From a virus, in the IMG/VR virus record IMGVR_UViG_3300027839_001233, positions 1-64,000 of that record: a stretch of 64,000 nt of DNA. One strand, written 5' to 3'. A program made the translations under genes and the position numbers. Of this stretch, positions 6,905 through 15,288 are shown piece after piece. The notes under the pieces were generated by a model. It was given only the letters and a program-made list of their open reading frames with translations, ran no database searches and was not told the DNA's origin. The first letter of the stretch is position 1. Each line of letters begins with the position of its first letter.

Positions 6905-7855
6905 CTAGCGTGTTTTCGTTTCATACTCCCCTAGATTTTCAACTATGGTCGTTCTTTCACATTCAGTCCTGTCTTCATCAGATAATGGGGCGATTTTAAT
7001 AGTGTTCATGATCTTCTCTATTCGTTCAGGAATATGGTCCCCCTCAGCATAGCGTTTTCTAAAACCTAAATGTTTCTGAACAATTGATTTGACTCTTGAT
7101 TTGGTATTGATCTTCCCTCCTAGTTCTTTATATTTCTGAAGGCAACATAATTCACCAAGCAATGCAAGATGACAAAATGGATTGTAATTATTCTCCTTAC
7201 ATACTGGTTGATTGATATCTACATGTTTAGCTTTATGTACCGTCCTCATTCCGCGGATTCTCTCATCATGTAAAGCAGTTACACCAGTATAATGTTTATG
7301 GGAATTCCATGAGTCATTATAGTTAACAATTCCCAAATCTTTTACTTTTGCAAGTTCCATAATTTGAGATGTTATATCTAATACTGTAGCACCAAACGAA
7401 GTTAAGTTAAATCCTAACACATTCTTGAACATAAGTAACATCCCATGAGTATGAAACATAGTATTTGGTTTAACTACTCTTAAAAGTCGTTTGAAACCAT
7501 CCGCCTTTAACATTGATCCTTTTGGGAATAAAACAGGAAATACAACAGTACATCTAATAAGATCCTTTAGAAAAGTATCCGGAAAAAGTGCAGTCTCGAC
7601 CGGCTTCCCTTGAATACAAAATGCTACTCCGGACGTATGGGAATGAGTACCAAAATCACTAGTGGATGGCCTTTCAAATCTATCCTCTCTATTCAACTCT
7701 GTACAGAATATATTCCAAACCTCTAAATGATGTTGAGTTGGCCAATGTCCCGCTGAATCAATCACAAAATGAGGCATGTTCGGTTTTATTAATGTACAAC
7801 TACCAGGACTAACTAATAAAGTATGAGCCTTATAACTAATATGCAAATCAATCAT
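6905..7855 (-). CDS. Unknown protein
   Basis: This is a 316-residue protein with many His and Cys residues (FGTHSHTSG; FHTHG; NPFCHLALLGELCCLQ) and a basic C-terminal third (KSIVQKHLGFRKRY). No conserved domain is recognised and there is no membrane segment. It is the largest unknown gene of the RNA-island region. Codon use matches the AT-rich majority of the window. Confidence 0.6.
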   Translation of the reverse strand: MIDLHISYKAHTLLVSPGSCTLIKPNMPHFVIDSAGHWPTQHHLEVWNIFCTELNREDRFERPSTSDFGTHSHTSGVAFCIQGKPVETALFPDTFLKDLIRCTVVFPVLFPKGSMLKADGFKRLLRVVKPNTMFHTHGMLLMFKNVLGFNLTSFGATVLDITSQIMELAKVKDLGIVNYNDSWNSHKHYTGVTALHDERIRGMRTVHKAKHVDINQPVCKENNYNPFCHLALLGELCCLQKYKELGGKINTKSRVKSIVQKHLGFRKRYAEGDHIPERIEKIMNTIKIAPLSDEDRTECERTTIVENLGEYETKTR

Positions 7856-7926
7856 TTTATATCAACTAATTATGAATTTTCTAACTCCTAACGAGTCCAA
7901 TCCTTCTACTTGGTCCTTAAAACTTC

Positions 7927-8124
7927 TTATACACTTTTTCTTAATTCATCAACTATATGTTCTTCTAGAAAATATCTTCCCTCGTATTCTGTTATTTCAT
8001 TTATTACATCTGTGCTATTTGCATCTGTCAAAACTGCACACATAAATTTATAGGATTTTAGACTAATCCCATTGGGTTCGTCTAAAATATCAATTGCCAT
8101 TAACCTAATGCCATTCTTTGCCAT
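7927..8124 (-). CDS. Unknown small protein
   Basis: This is a 65-residue acidic protein (MAIDILDEPNGISLKS...; EYEGRYFLEEHIVDELRKSV). Its length and pattern suggest a compact alpha/beta fold. No family recognised. It is spaced about 70 bases upstream of the 6905-7855 gene. Confidence 0.5.
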   Translation of the reverse strand: MAKNGIRLMAIDILDEPNGISLKSYKFMCAVLTDANSTDVINEITEYEGRYFLEEHIVDELRKSV

Positions 8125-8183
8125 GAATCTTCCTCAAGTTAATTAAAGGATATAACGATTAAATTATACCCTTTAATATTAAA

Positions 8184-8633
8184 TTATACGTCGCCTTTAT
8201 CTCGGAGAACGTCGAATAACGAATTTACAGCCCATTCTGCTGCAAACGTTACAATCTTTCTTTCAAACTTAGTTTCAAGACCACCAATTAACAACGGAAC
8301 ATTAATGTTGTTTTTGGTTCCATCCGGATAACCATCAACCGTCTTGTATGTTAACCATACTGCATCAACAACAAACTGTTTCTTTTGTTCACCTGTAAAA
8401 TCATTAATAGTACTGGCCAACGTCATAAATGGTCCAACCACTTTTCCTAAAGTTACAGCATCAGACCATTGAAACCCATCAGCCAATGAACCAACAACCG
8501 AATATACAATCTCTGTTAACTCAGGAATCTTCTCTGCTAACTGCCCATAAGAGACTTCCTCAATCTCACTGGTGCCTTTCAATTTACTCAAAGTGCCTGT
8601 AACGGTTTCTTTTAATTTTTCTAGAATTTCCAT
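8184..8633 (-). CDS. Unknown helical protein
   Basis: This is a 149-residue protein predicted mostly helical (MEILEKLKETVTGTLSKLKG; IPELTEIVYSVVGSLADGF), with an amphipathic middle (GKVVGPFMTLASTIN). Its smooth composition recalls abundant soluble phage proteins, but no homolog comes to mind. Flanks are AT-rich and non-coding on both sides, so it is likely a single-gene unit. Confidence 0.6.
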   Translation of the reverse strand: MEILEKLKETVTGTLSKLKGTSEIEEVSYGQLAEKIPELTEIVYSVVGSLADGFQWSDAVTLGKVVGPFMTLASTINDFTGEQKKQFVVDAVWLTYKTVDGYPDGTKNNINVPLLIGGLETKFERKIVTFAAEWAVNSLFDVLRDKGDV

Positions 8634-8799
8634 TTGTTTAATTTCCTTTTACAAATTTAATATATCTTATAACAAATCTTAATATATTTTTAATTTTTTA
8701 CTATATTAGATCTCTACATAATCTAACATCATTATGATTAATTAACCATCCATAAATACCCATTCTTCTGGGAAATAAAAAAGTTCTAATTCTCCCTGA

Positions 8800-9042
8800 T
8801 CAACTATAGCGGTTAGGGTCTGCTAAACCAGTGTCCAACCGATTCTTTGAGGTTGTGTAGCTTCCCGTATCTGTATCGATGACTACGCTGTCGGTGCTGC
8901 TGAGATTATCAAACTCGATACCTTCATTAAGCGTCTTGGTTGCCTCCTTATCCACCATCGAGGCATGACTGCCGTAGTCTGATGGGTAGGTAGGCAGTAC
9001 TTCTTTCTCTTTCTTTGCTTGGTATTTCGCCATGCTCATCAT
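8800..9042 (-). CDS. Unknown small polar protein
   Basis: This is an 80-residue protein, Ser/Thr/Asp-rich and probably disordered (VVIDTDTGSYTTSKNRLDTG). A ribosome binding site (AAAAAGGAATG) precedes the ATG. A good minus-strand -10 like TATAAT lies about 40 bases upstream (GAGTATAATAGG). It is relatively G+C-rich and probably a single-gene unit. Function unknown. Confidence 0.55.
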   Translation of the reverse strand: MMSMAKYQAKKEKEVLPTYPSDYGSHASMVDKEATKTLNEGIEFDNLSSTDSVVIDTDTGSYTTSKNRLDTGLADPNRYS

Positions 9043-9202
9043 TCCTTTTTTAGTTTTTGATTGTCCTATTATACTCTTTTTTTGGAAGGTGGTATTCTCG
9101 TTCTGTAACGTTAAATATAATATTACATATTAAACAGCTAACATTAAATTCCTTTTTCTCCCCAAATTTCCTATCGTAATATTTACAAATTCTTCCTTCT
9201 GA

Positions 9203-9239
9203 CTCCATTTAGAACTTTTTTAATTTATTCTAAATGGAG
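9203..9239 (-). terminator. Hairpin terminator after tmRNA
   Basis: A perfect 12-bp stem (CTCCATTTAGAA with TTCTAAATGGAG) with a 13-base loop begins 22 bases past the tmRNA 3' end. There is no long T tract, so it may act as a processing or stability hairpin rather than a classic terminator. Confidence 0.6.
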
Positions 9240-9260
9240 CCAAAGAAGGTCGAACCTACT

Positions 9261-9672
9261 GGTGGAGCTGTCGGGGATCGAACCCGAGTCCGAAATAAAC
9301 CAACAACAAGCGTCTACATACATAGGATTCTGTTTTTTTGTATTATTAAGAGATCAAGTCAACACAGACCAAGACCATTTCTCTGATTCAATTTAGAATT
9401 TTAGTTCTCCTGCCAATTGACAAATACAGAAGACTTATTCTCACAAATTTTACACCCTCGCCACATCCCCAGAGACCTGAGAATTTGTGGGTTGAGGTCT
9501 ACTTAATTAAGCAGCCACCTGATAAGCAACAGTTCCGGGGAACTGAAGGATGGGAGTCTCAACACTAGTTGTTTTAGCAATTAGTATGTTGATCGATATT
9601 TTATGAGGCCAACGATCATCCTCAGTATGCAACTTGCCATCTAATCTACTCCGTCGAAGCCAATTCAGCCCC
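9261..9672 (-). ncRNA. ssrA: Transfer-messenger RNA (tmRNA)
   Basis: This is a 412-base tmRNA. The 5' end GGGGCTGAATTGGCTTCGAC matches the tmRNA consensus. The 3' end has the T arm (TCGGG-TTCGATC-CCCGA), acceptor CAGCTCC pairing with GGGGCTG (one G-T pair), A73 and encoded CCA. The inferred resume codon is GCT at 9578-9576, preceded by ACTAATT. The tag has 23 codons (AKTTSVETP... ending ...AYQVAA) and stops at TAA 9509-9507. The QVAA tail fits a protease-recognition end. With SmpB, a tmRNA frees stalled ribosomes and tags the unfinished protein. No smpB is seen here, so host SmpB would be needed. The Ala identity G3-T pair is present. Confidence 0.95.
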
Positions 9673-9680
9673 GTTTAAAA

Positions 9681-9848
9681 TTAATCTGATGTGGAAATCT
9701 TTCTTTTCTTTGTGATCATGCGATTGAGTTTTCTGGCAGCTTGACTAAGAAACTTTCCATTTTTACTTCTCTTCGCGTCATCTGGTAGTTCTTCAAATGC
9801 CTGTTGCGGTGTAAGCTCTTCTGCTTTTACTCTGTCGATCAGTCCCAT
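9681..9848 (-). CDS. Unknown small protein next to tmRNA
   Basis: This is a 55-residue protein (MGLIDRVKAEELTPQQAFEE... ending KKRKISTSD). It has helical, charged segments and a basic C-terminus. The stop lies 9 bases before the tmRNA 5' end, so the two are probably on one transcript. An ACAAGGAA ribosome binding site lies upstream. It is not SmpB, which is about 150 residues. Confidence 0.65.
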   Translation of the reverse strand: MGLIDRVKAEELTPQQAFEELPDDAKRSKNGKFLSQAARKLNRMITKKRKISTSD

Positions 9849-9891
9849 TTGGTGTGTTCCTTGTAATAGTAATAATAATAATACTTAAAAC

Positions 9892-10089
9892 TTATAGTTG
9901 GATGCCATCGGGATCTTTGTCCGGATGAATCTTCTGGAGTTTACAAGTCGTTTTTATATCAAATTGACAATCTGCAAGTGAGCCATCCATGTGATCTTTA
10001 ATTTCTCTACCAATTCTTCTTGCTTCTACGTCATCAAGTGCATCAATCTCAACTCGAATAACTAAGTGATATTTCCCGTTATTCAACAT
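9892..10089 (-). CDS. Unknown small protein
   Basis: This is a 65-residue protein with a regular beta-alpha-beta pattern (YHLVIRVEIDALDDVEARRIGREI..., CQFDIKTTCKLQ), like a small ferredoxin-like fold. It is preceded by a GGGG-rich Shine-Dalgarno-like stretch. It is cotranscribed with the 9681 gene and tmRNA by position. No family recognised. Confidence 0.55.
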   Translation of the reverse strand: MLNNGKYHLVIRVEIDALDDVEARRIGREIKDHMDGSLADCQFDIKTTCKLQKIHPDKDPDGIQL

Positions 10090-10207
10090 TTCCCCCTACG
10101 CTTGTTGTGTTTGTCGATTTATATATTTAAGGCGTATAGGTGTTTTTTTGTTCTTAATTGTTTAGAATGAATATGTAATTTATTATTACCATATTAGAAT
10201 TAAGAAG

Positions 10208-10284
10208 TGGTGGAGCTGATCGGATTCGAACCGATGACTTCTGCCTTGCAAAAGCAGTGCTCTATCCAACTGAGCTACAGCCCC
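10208..10284 (-). tRNA. tRNA-Ala(TGC)
   Basis: The acceptor GGGGCTG/CAGCTCC is identical to that of the tmRNA and contains the G3-T70 Ala identity pair. A73 and CCA are encoded. The anticodon arm is CTGCT-TTTGCAA-GGCAG, anticodon TGC. Confidence 0.96.
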
Positions 10285-10351
10285 CAAGAATTTAAAATGG
10301 TTTAATTACTATTTGTATAATTTGTTTTCTCACTTTAACATACTCCATTAA

Positions 10352-10426
10352 TGGAGCGAGTGGTCGGATTCGAACCGACGACAAGTAGTTTGGAAAACTA
10401 CGGCTCTACCACTGAGCTACACTCGC
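10352..10426 (-). tRNA. tRNA-Gly(TCC)
   Basis: The acceptor GCGAGTG/CACTCGC is perfect, followed by T73 and an encoded CCA. The anticodon arm is GTAGT-TTTCCAA-ACTAC, anticodon TCC. The T arm GTCGG-TTCGAAT-CCGAC is perfect. Confidence 0.96.
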
Positions 10427-10571
10427 GTAAAAAGTATTCTTAATCAAATTCTATTCTTATCAAGAATATGAAAATGAAAGACTGTTATGAATCCCACAAG
10501 ATTACTCACTAACAATGACCCATTAGAGCTAACCTTTAATAGTTATTCTAATGATAAAATATAGGTTCGAA

Positions 10572-10661
10572 TGGTAGGCGAGGTGGGACTCGAACCCACA
10601 ACTCCCGTTAAAGGAGGCCAGATCCTAAATCTGGTGCGTATGCCAATTCCGCCACTCGCCC
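10572..10661 (-). tRNA. tRNA-Leu(TAG)
   Basis: This is a type II tRNA of 90 bases. The acceptor GGGCGAG pairs with CTCGCCT, then A73 and an encoded CCA. The anticodon arm is CCAGA-TTTAGGA-TCTGG, anticodon TAG, with a long variable arm (CCTCCTTTAACGGGAG). Confidence 0.96.
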
Positions 10662-10920
10662 ACAATAATTACTTCTACTTATAGCCTTTCTTGGTCCAAG
10701 TATAAAATAAAAAATTCATCGTGACTGTGATGACCAGGATCTTGTATCACACCAAACATGAATTATAATCATGTTTATATATATGTTGTTAATAAAGTTC
10801 TTTCTTCATTTATAAATATATATACCTTTTTATTCTTAACCAAATTAAACTCTATATATTTTATGAAGGATCACCATGTGATCATATGGGCAATTTCTAT
10901 CTCTATCATTATTAGGATCA
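10662..10920. other. Non-coding AT-rich stretch
   Basis: No supported gene. On the minus strand it holds a TATATATA element (GGTATATATATTTATAAATG near 10815-10830), similar to the promoter candidates and about 150 bases before tRNA-Leu. Near 10868-10885 is a short palindrome GGATCAC-CAT-GTGATC that could end the 10921-11184 gene. Confidence 0.4.
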
Positions 10921-11184
10921 TCAGGAGTCATCAGAGTCATCAGGGTCATCATCATCTTCCTCTGTTTCTAATAAAAGATTCTCCCATGAGTCAGCATCCG
11001 TCCATCCGAAATATATCCCATATCTTATCAATGGATTAATTACGAAAAAGGAAAGAAGCATAAACCATATGAACGCAAATATTCCCCATAATACAGGAAC
11101 CCATTCCCATTCTCCTGCTTCTATTCTTATGGCTACCATCATAGACATAAAACATGCAAATAACCAATAGATAGTTCCTGGCAT
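10921..11184 (-). CDS. Small two-span membrane protein with acidic tail
   Basis: This is an 87-residue protein. Hydrophobic segments fall at residues 3-21 (IYWLFACFMSMMVAI) and 29-55 (VPVLWGIFAFIWFMLLSFFVI). The last 17 residues are almost all Asp, Glu and Ser (EEDDDDPDDSDDS), an unusual acidic tail that would face the cytoplasm or periplasm. The size would suit a holin or superinfection-exclusion protein, but nothing specific supports either. Confidence 0.55.
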   Translation of the reverse strand: MPGTIYWLFACFMSMMVAIRIEAGEWEWVPVLWGIFAFIWFMLLSFFVINPLIRYGIYFGWTDADSWENLLLETEEDDDDPDDSDDS

Positions 11185-11211
11185 TACAATTTGCCTCCTT
11201 TTGAATTAACT

Positions 11212-11586
11212 TTATTTAATTTTAGTTAATACTGATTTCCACGTATCAAAATGAACTGCTCTATCATCAATATAATATTCAGCCGCATATTTTATGTTAG
11301 TGACCTTTTTGATGTATTGAGCTAAGTCGTATTTTTCTAACCATTCCCAGACTGCTTTCCATTGTTTATCTCCCACTTTATTAATTCGGGCTGTTAAAAT
11401 AAACAATGAATACTTCTTATTTAGTTGTTCTAATGCATCTTTGACATCATCCATTGGTTCATCATAAACTGCACCACCTCTCCATCCACTAGAATATTTA
11501 TGGATAGTAGCATCAAAATCAATTCCTATTAGTTTCTTTCTGGACACTATTGATGCCTCCGCTATATATTCTTTAATTGGTTTCAT
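11212..11586 (-). CDS. HAD-family phosphatase-like protein
   Basis: This is a 124-residue protein. HAD motif I is IGIDFDATIHKY (the second Asp is general acid/base), motif II is SLFILTAR, and the late motif is YYIDDRAVHF. There is no cap insertion, so this is a minimal HAD hydrolase like those common in large phages, where they act on nucleotides or sugar phosphates. The start overlaps the stop of the AEP gene by 4 bases (ATGA), so the two are translationally coupled. Confidence 0.75.
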   Translation of the reverse strand: MKPIKEYIAEASIVSRKKLIGIDFDATIHKYSSGWRGGAVYDEPMDDVKDALEQLNKKYSLFILTARINKVGDKQWKAVWEWLEKYDLAQYIKKVTNIKYAAEYYIDDRAVHFDTWKSVLTKIK

Positions 11587-12296
11587 ATTGTTTTACCTGC
11601 CTTTGTCATAGACATATTTACAGACGCTATATTATCACAGATCAATCCTTCTTTTGTTAATCCATGTCTAACTATATGAATTGATCTTGTATAATTGGGA
11701 CTTAAATCAAAATTGATTGTTCCCGGTTTTCGTCCTTTTATATTAACTAAATATTCATTTTGATTATTAGATAAAAGATTATATATCTCCCCCCTCAGTA
11801 ATCCTATTGATAGTTTAGGTTTAATGTATCCTATAAGGTGCATTCCGTATGGTGATGTAAAAAGTTTCTCCCAATTCAGAACTCCCATATCATAAAGAGA
11901 TTTCTGTGCAATTTCTGATGCCTCCCATATCTCTTTATAGTTAATTCCTTTTCCTGCATCAATATCCACTATAAAATAATCTGTTCGATCCGGTCTCTCC
12001 ACATAAATAGATACTGTTCTCCCTGTAATTAATTCTTCATAATTACTATCATTCAGTATAATAGGCCCGGATTTTAACTTACGTTTAACTACTATCTTCC
12101 CATCAATCACTAAAAAGAAAGCTACTGGGCGACTACCAATCCAATTAAGTATCTTTCTTTTATTCCCCATGTAGTAATCATAAATCTGCTGCTCAGTCAA
12201 ACCACGTGGATAGAATTTGTTTTTGATTACAATATCATCTACATTCTGTGGGGCATGTTCACTGATGTCGTTTAGATACTCTGAGATAGTATACAT
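11583..12296 (-). CDS. AEP primase-polymerase (LigD-Pol-like)
   Basis: This is a 237-residue protein. The motifs fit the archaeo-eukaryotic primase superfamily. Motif I is FIVDIDAG (catalytic DxD, about residue 113). Motif II is TSPYGMHLIGY (S-x-G-x-H type nucleotide binding). Motif III probably falls in INFDLSPN near residue 200, followed by RSIHIVRHGLTKEGL as in primase small subunits and LigD polymerase domains. It would make primers or fill gaps at ends. The protein has only the catalytic domain. A separate ATP-dependent DNA ligase is encoded at 60321-61634. Confidence 0.65.
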   Translation of the reverse strand: MYTISEYLNDISEHAPQNVDDIVIKNKFYPRGLTEQQIYDYYMGNKRKILNWIGSRPVAFFLVIDGKIVVKRKLKSGPIILNDSNYEELITGRTVSIYVERPDRTDYFIVDIDAGKGINYKEIWEASEIAQKSLYDMGVLNWEKLFTSPYGMHLIGYIKPKLSIGLLRGEIYNLLSNNQNEYLVNIKGRKPGTINFDLSPNYTRSIHIVRHGLTKEGLICDNIASVNMSMTKAGKTI

Positions 12297-12309
12297 ATAA
12301 ATTTTCTAT

Positions 12310-12981
12310 TTAATAATCCATTATCATATGATTATAAGAGCTACCATCTATTAATGTATCAGCCGTATCATAATAACTAGCTATAATATTCTTTTTGTTA
12401 TTATCTTTTCCTTGTATCCAATTAATAAGAGTAATATCTTCTATTATCTTTTTATCATTAAATGTTAGAATCTTTTTACATTTGTTATAATACGATAATA
12501 CATCCTTTAGATAACTATTTGGTTTATCTTTTCTATTTAAAATTTTTAAGTATTTTTTATATTCTGGTAAAATAGCTATTAACTTATCTGTTTCTTTGAT
12601 ATGTAATTTCAGAAAGGATTTAAATTTGGGGAGGATCTTTTTGACATTGTTATGTATTATAGGTAACTGTTTATCATAGTATTGTTTGTATTTTAAATAA
12701 TGAGATCTTTTCCCAAAATAGAAAGGACTCCCATATTCAATACTTAGATCTTCTGGCATTGTGGCTACCATCTTACTCAGCCAATGATCAAGAGCTTTAG
12801 TTACTAATGGATCTATAGTATCATTCTTTAAAAAATATAAATAGTCTATTTGTTTGTCTATTTCATTAAGTCTTTTCTTAGCTTCTTTGACTTCCTCACT
12901 AGCTCGAGGAAAGCGCCACGTAGAAGCGGGAGGGGGTTTAAAAAATAAAGATTCTAGTATCAAAATATATTTATCGTTCAT
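12310..12981 (-). CDS. Unknown Lys-rich helical protein
   Basis: This is a 223-residue protein, mostly helical and very rich in Lys and Tyr (EVKEAKKRLNEIDKQIDYLY; SYLKDVLSYYNKCKKIL). It is likely a coiled-coil or nucleic-acid-associated protein. Its start overlaps the stop of the dehydrogenase gene by one base, so it is the last gene on the sugar-operon transcript before the AEP gene. No family recognised. Confidence 0.55.
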   Translation of the reverse strand: MNDKYILILESLFFKPPPASTWRFPRASEEVKEAKKRLNEIDKQIDYLYFLKNDTIDPLVTKALDHWLSKMVATMPEDLSIEYGSPFYFGKRSHYLKYKQYYDKQLPIIHNNVKKILPKFKSFLKLHIKETDKLIAILPEYKKYLKILNRKDKPNSYLKDVLSYYNKCKKILTFNDKKIIEDITLINWIQGKDNNKKNIIASYYDTADTLIDGSSYNHMIMDY

Positions 12982-13919
12982 TATACAACTCTATGTTGGA
13001 TATGTTTTTTTTCTATGAAGTTTATTGCATTTTCTACTGCACCTACTTCCATACCAAATCTACTTTTAGTTGAACAACTCCCCAAATGAGGAGTTAAGAA
13101 GGTGTTAGGAAGGTCGATTAATTTGCCGGTGTAAGGTTCGTCATTGTATACATCAATAGCAGCACGGGCCATTATATTGGTTAATAGAAAACCACATAAG
13201 TCATGTTCATTGATTATACCCCCTCTACTTGTATTTATCAAACAAACATCAGATCTAAGATTATCAAAATCAGAACCAGCAATATAATTTTTGTTCTCAT
13301 CTGTATATGGGATATGTATTGTCACAATATCACACATGCTTAATATTGACTCTTTATAATCAGGCTCACATCTAGGCAAGTTCATCTTCTCTTCATCTAT
13401 ATCATTAACGAAGATACGTCTAGGTTTCAATCCTTGGAGTTTTTCAATAACCAATTTGCCTACTCGGCCACATCCTATAACTCCCACATTACAATCCCTG
13501 ATCTCTTTTCCTATTCTTCTAATCCACTTGCCATTTCTAATATCTTCATCTGTCTTTTGAACATGTCTTAACATATTTAACATCTGACAAATAGTTAGTT
13601 CAGCTACAGCATTAGAAGGAGCATCTGGTGTATATGCTACAGTGATTCCTTTCTTATGACATAGATCTAAAGGTATTGAATCAAGACCAATTCCCACCCT
13701 AGAAATCATTTTTATGCAATCAAATTGATTTAAAATATTATTATATTTTTCAGTTCCTGCTATAACTATATTAGGTTGATGTTCTGTCAAAAGTTTTTCT
13801 ATTTCAGCTTCTGTATATTCTCGACCTACTTCATTATAATGGACATCATACTTATCTAATAGCAATTTAGGTGTCTCATTTGGAGTCCCAAATGGATAAG
13901 TTGTAACCATTATTTTCAT
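12981..13919 (-). CDS. D-isomer-specific 2-hydroxyacid dehydrogenase
   Basis: This is a protein of about 312 residues resembling phosphoglycerate dehydrogenase (SerA-like). The NAD-binding Rossmann motif VGVIGCGRVGKLV is near the middle. The substrate-binding Arg (VCLINTSRGG), the Glu (IDVYNDEPYTG) and the His (LTPHLGSCS) of the catalytic set are present. I choose the ATG at 13919 (MKIMVTTYPFG), which overlaps the previous stop as ATGA, rather than an in-frame ATG at 13949. It would oxidise or reduce a 2-hydroxy acid, probably a precursor of the activated sugar made by the neighbouring enzymes. Confidence 0.85.
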   Translation of the reverse strand: MKIMVTTYPFGTPNETPKLLLDKYDVHYNEVGREYTEAEIEKLLTEHQPNIVIAGTEKYNNILNQFDCIKMISRVGIGLDSIPLDLCHKKGITVAYTPDAPSNAVAELTICQMLNMLRHVQKTDEDIRNGKWIRRIGKEIRDCNVGVIGCGRVGKLVIEKLQGLKPRRIFVNDIDEEKMNLPRCEPDYKESILSMCDIVTIHIPYTDENKNYIAGSDFDNLRSDVCLINTSRGGIINEHDLCGFLLTNIMARAAIDVYNDEPYTGKLIDLPNTFLTPHLGSCSTKSRFGMEVGAVENAINFIEKKHIQHRVV

Positions 13920-14572
13920 TTCAACACATCCAATAATTTCACGGCCCAATCAAATTGTACAGGAGTATCAATATCTAAACTCTCAGGATAAGGCACATCA
14001 ATAAATGAATGATGACTAGATATTCTATTCCCTGTTTCTTTAAATGATGAGACTCTAAACATATAAAATGAAGAATTTTCCTCAATCATTATTGGTAGGT
14101 CTTGGGTCTGTAATAACTTTAAAGGATTATGATTAACGGGAACGGGTATATTTCCAAATGACTGCATCCAAAATCTAGACTTCTTATATTCTCCACCACA
14201 TATAGAATCACAATCGTCCATTTCCATTAGGTTAAATGCTCGCTGTATAGTATCAGGCTTCAAGAACGGAGATGTTACATGAATCTGACAAAGAATATCA
14301 GATGGATGACAGTAATTATTTACACAGTATTTGATAAGACTGTTTACAGACATTTCATGGCCTTCTAGATTATGACTTCTTCTATAAGCCCTAACATGAC
14401 CATATGATTCTGCTTCTTCTAGTATTTGTTGACTATCAGTGTCAATCAAAATCGTATAATCAGAAAACTTTTCAACAGTTCTCTTCCATAATTCTTTACC
14501 CCCAAAGTCCCTAAAATTCTTATTAGGTACTCTTTGGGATTCTTGTTTTATTGGTATAAATAGTATTTTCAT
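13916..14572 (-). CDS. CMP-sugar cytidylyltransferase (NeuA/KdsB-like)
   Basis: This is a 218-residue protein. The N-terminal loop ILFIPIKQESQRVPNKNFRDFGG is the nucleotide-binding signature of acylneuraminate/Kdo cytidylyltransferases (P-loop-like with R and K contacts). HVTSPFLKPDTI and DIDTPVQFDWA near the end are also typical. It would activate an acidic sugar as CMP-sugar. A second paralogous gene follows upstream at 14587-15288. The order CMP-transferase, CMP-transferase, SDR, cupin, sialyltransferase-like argues for a nonulosonic-acid pathway. Confidence 0.8.
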   Translation of the reverse strand: MKILFIPIKQESQRVPNKNFRDFGGKELWKRTVEKFSDYTILIDTDSQQILEEAESYGHVRAYRRSHNLEGHEMSVNSLIKYCVNNYCHPSDILCQIHVTSPFLKPDTIQRAFNLMEMDDCDSICGGEYKKSRFWMQSFGNIPVPVNHNPLKLLQTQDLPIMIEENSSFYMFRVSSFKETGNRISSHHSFIDVPYPESLDIDTPVQFDWAVKLLDVLK

Positions 14573-14586
14573 TATGTTAGTTTAAG

Positions 14587-15288
14587 TTATAAATTGTATT
14601 TAAAAAATGATTCCCAATCATATATATCATTATCCCCTATCACTGCTTTAGCAATAGCGAAATCAAATGGAGTATCAATATCAATAGATTCTATGTCATC
14701 TAATATATAAAAGTCTGGATTATCACTGATTACTCGTTTCAAAGTTTCCATTACAGTCCGTTTAACCAATGTTATAGCATAGTTCAATTTCATAACATCT
14801 GGAAGCTCTTGACTATTTGGAACGTTATCTAATTGATAGTTTATTGGTTTTTTATCTAACCATAAATGATTTTTAACTAAATCGACTGAAGTTAAACTAT
14901 CATAATCATTAGAATCAAAATGTTTAATTGCATTGATATGACTAGTAACTGATACGTGAGGAGAACACACAGGGGCAAGAAAAATAAAATCAGTATCTGT
15001 AGTCTGTGCTATATTTCCATGAAATTCACTATTAGTACATTCGGAACTAGCAAAGTAATCTTCTCGTTTATAAGTTTCACACTCATAATCTTTTCCAAGA
15101 TTAAGCATCTTATCACAATCACTATTCACAATGATCTCATCTAAAAATCCATGTTGTTTAACGGCACATAAAACTTCTAATTTTCGTTCTAAAAGAGTAG
15201 TATTTCCTAATAGTTTAAGATTTTTATCTTTTATTCTCACTGAGCCTTTTCTAACTGCAACAACCGCAGTCAATTTACCTCGTTTCAA
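14587..15288 (-). CDS. Second CMP-sugar cytidylyltransferase-like protein
   Basis: This is a protein of about 233 residues. LTAVVAVRKGSVRIKDKNLK is the nucleotide-binding loop of the acylneuraminate cytidylyltransferase family, and the C-terminal SIDIDTPFDFAIA matches. I choose a TTG start at 15288: it follows GGAGGT by 5 bases and overlaps the SDR stop as TTGA. An ATG at 15315 without such a site would add nine residues. It differs clearly from its neighbour, so the two may activate different sugars or one may have a changed role. Confidence 0.75.
   Translation of the reverse strand: MKRGKLTAVVAVRKGSVRIKDKNLKLLGNTTLLERKLEVLCAVKQHGFLDEIIVNSDCDKMLNLGKDYECETYKREDYFASSECTNSEFHGNIAQTTDTDFIFLAPVCSPHVSVTSHINAIKHFDSNDYDSLTSVDLVKNHLWLDKKPINYQLDNVPNSQELPDVMKLNYAITLVKRTVMETLKRVISDNPDFYILDDIESIDIDTPFDFAIAKAVIGDNDIYDWESFFKYNL

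Noticed and set aside
9681-9848. Small gene beside tmRNA considered as SmpB
   Set aside because: At 55 residues it is far too short for SmpB and lacks its motifs.
10758-11039. Plus-strand open frame of 93 codons
   Set aside because: It is the mirror of the acidic-tail membrane protein gene (the His/Ser-rich run is the reverse of the GAT/TCA repeat) and has no signals of its own.
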